Shown in pieces: positions 62,401 to 64,000 of a stretch of DNA of 64,000 nucleotides. Under the pieces are notes generated by a model that saw nothing but the letters and a program-made list of their open reading frames with translations, searched no databases and was not told the origin of the DNA. Each line of letters begins with the position of its first letter. Positions within the stretch are counted from its first letter, which is position 1. The position numbers and the translations under genes were made by a program. This DNA is from Verrucomicrobiaceae bacterium. Its GTDB lineage: Bacteria; Verrucomicrobiota; Verrucomicrobiia; Verrucomicrobiales; Verrucomicrobiaceae. The stretch lies in the NCBI GenBank assembly GCA_024232965.1, contig JACKQF010000001.1:434001-498000 (forward strand). Direction: 5' to 3'.

Positions 62401-64000
62401 TCACCTTTGCGGGAAATACCGAACCAACCGGCGAATCCGGTATTGGCGGAACACAGGACGATGTGGATGACAACAACGGTAACATGACTGTGGACTTTGG
62501 GTTCTACATTGTGCCGGATGATTTTGGTGACTTCTCAGGCTTTGCAGACGCGAGTTCCACCGTCAGTTCTAGCGTGAAGTTGGGTGTCGCTGCGACGGAT
62601 GCAGAGAGCGCACCCGTGAAGAATTCCAGTGCAACGGGTGATGACACGAATGGCACGGACGACGAAGACGGCGTTAGCTTTGGTGCATTGGTGCAGGGAC
62701 AAACAGGAGCCGTGACGGTGACTCGCTCCAACTCGTCTGCCAGTGCCGTGTACCTGAGCGCATGGATTGACTTTAATAACAACGGCAGTCTCTCTGATAG
62801 CGGGGAGCAGATCATCTCCAACGTCAGTCTGTCACCGGGCACGTCTGGAACTGCAATCTATACATTTGCGGTGCCAACGAATGCCGTTGCTGGTGGTGTT
62901 GGCGCTCGGTTCCGCATTAGTTCGATATCAAATCCAGCACCAACAGGGGCTGCTGGGGTCGGTGAGGTCGAAGATCACATTGCGGCGATTGCGCCCTCAC
63001 TTTCTATTGGGAATCTTGTGTGGAATGACGTCAATAACAATGGGGTCAAGGATGTGGGTGAAAGTGGTGCTGCGGGGGCGCAGGTGCAGTTGTTCAGCCC
63101 AGGAAGTGATAACGCAATCGGCGGCTCAGGGCCTTCGGGGGATACGCAGGTTGGCACTACGATTACCACTGACGGTACAGGGGCATACTCCTTTGCGACG
63201 CTACCGCCTGGAAAGTACTTCGTGAAGGTGACGCCACCAGCAGGTTATATCACATCGGGAACACCTGACACGGCTGATAATTCAGATGATAACGATAACA
63301 ATGGTTCTCAGCCCGGTGGTTTAGGAAGCCCGATTTACAGTCCAATTATTGACCTTGCTTCCGGCGCGGAATCGATCACCGACGGCGATACAGACCCCAA
63401 CACCAACTTCACGGTAGATTTCGGCTTATGGTCGGGTTTTCAAGTCGGCAATCTAGTCTGGCAGGATACGAACAACAACGGTATCAAAGACTCGGGTGAG
63501 GCTGGGATTGGTGGAGTGACAGTTAAGCTACTTGGCGCAACTGGCAACTCGGTGATCGCTACCACCACGACGAATGGCAGTGGTCTATACAGTTTTGCGG
63601 TTTACACCGCGGGCAGCTATCGGGTGCGGGTTACCCCTGACCCTACTTATTCTCTGTCCAGCACGATTCACTCCACCAGTGACGATGGGGTGGACAACAA
63701 CAATGATGGTGACCAGCCTGGGAAAAACCAAACGGATGCCACCAGTCCAGTATTTACGTTGACCGCAGGTGGGGAACCTGGGTCTACGGGATCAACCAAC
63801 CAGGAAGATACGATTGATTTCGGTTTTTGGGGGTGTCCGAACATTGCAGTAACACCAACGACGCTCACCACCGGAAATGTTGGCGCACCGTATTCAGCAA
63901 CCATCTCCGCGTCAGGCGGCAGTGGGCCATATGTTTTTGCAATCACTTCTGGCTCCCTGCCGAGTGGCTTGGCGCTGAATAGTAATACCGGTCAGATTAG
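59460..64000 (+). CDS. Giant secreted protein with DUF11, GEVED and SdrD B-like repeats (runs off right edge)
   Basis: Open from the ATG at 59460 to the window end (1513 codons, incomplete). A long N-terminal signal region ends near [11 protein letters not shown]. Residues about 45-850 are DUF11-like beta domains ([44 protein letters not shown]). From about 870 there are three SdrD B-like domains, starting [43 protein letters not shown] and [21 protein letters not shown], with calcium-binding-type Asp/Asn. A GEVED-type domain ([17 protein letters not shown]) lies between the first two. The last residues begin a putative Ig domain ([16 protein letters not shown]). Such proteins are long cell-surface or secreted stalks. 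The C-terminal sorting signal is outside the window. Confidence 0.9.
   Translation, partial: [1513 protein letters not shown]

Noticed and set aside
1..64000. tRNA, rRNA, insertion sequence or integrase genes
   Set aside because: None was recognised on either strand. The defence operon and the nir/nor island therefore have no visible integrase or attachment site inside the window.

Overview
The window looks like part of a verrucomicrobial chromosome (phylum Verrucomicrobiota, PVC group), probably close to Verrucomicrobiaceae. The basis is gene content. There are two PSCyt1/DUF1549/DUF1553 plus DUF1501 gene pairs, a hallmark of Planctomycetes and Verrucomicrobia. There is also an AraC-type regulator of verrucomicrobial style, a PEP-CTERM tail, secreted proteins with LamG domains, and a very long DUF11/SdrD-like surface protein. 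Almost none of the confident start codons is preceded by an AGGAG-type ribosome binding site. No rRNA, tRNA, CRISPR array or insertion sequence was seen.

Layout. 1-4434: the 5' part of an AraC-family regulator (running off the left edge) diverges from a PSCyt1-DUF1549-DUF1553 / DUF1501 / small-protein operon. 4446-14607: a nitrite and nitric oxide reduction island with an NsrR-like Rrf2 regulator, norC (di-haem), norB, norQ, norD, a group 3 truncated globin, nirK fused to cytochrome c, a nirV-like formylglycine-generating-enzyme domain fused to a SCO domain, and an alginate-export-type porin. The norC and globin-nirK promoters carry the same 24-bp palindrome placed between the -35 and -10 boxes, so both transcription units probably answer to one regulator. 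14787-15284: remains of a NirJ/AhbD-like radical SAM gene. 15281-16963: a di-haem cytochrome c peroxidase and a divergent unknown gene. 17016-27218: five secreted or exported proteins on one strand (DMFA2-like, acetyl-xylan-esterase-like, ceramidase-like with LamG, PSCyt1-DUF1549-LamG-DUF1553, DUF1501).

27260-30580: cinA and a secreted Ig-like/Fn3 protein. 30790-39489 (minus strand): a compact six-gene defence operon, hsdM-hsdS-Mrr-like nuclease-Panacea antitoxin-putative toxin-hsdR. 39490-40379: a gene-free repeat block with six 42-bp units, two 136-bp direct repeats, eight 8-bp units and a REP-like hairpin. 40380-49711: a VIT/VWA protein with a PEP-CTERM tail, gdhA, clpB, a SAF-domain dehydrogenase, a lipoprotein, tsaB and tsaE. 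49777-52346: a glucose/sorbosone-dehydrogenase-like gene broken by one frameshift. 52727-59235: small coiled-coil envelope proteins, a GH75-like anchored chitosanase, an SDR oxidoreductase, an HlyD-type adaptor, gmd and a lipoprotein. 59460 to the right edge: the start of a giant secreted repeat protein.

How the parts work together: the nir/nor island should convert nitrite to NO (NirK) and NO to N2O (NorBC), with NorQ/NorD for maturation, the NirV-SCO fusion possibly for copper-site assembly, and the globin for NO binding. No nitrate or nitrous oxide reductase is present in the window. The defence operon joins a type I restriction-modification system with an extra Mrr-type nuclease and a Panacea toxin-antitoxin pair inside one transcription unit. 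All assignments come from reading the sequence, without database searches.
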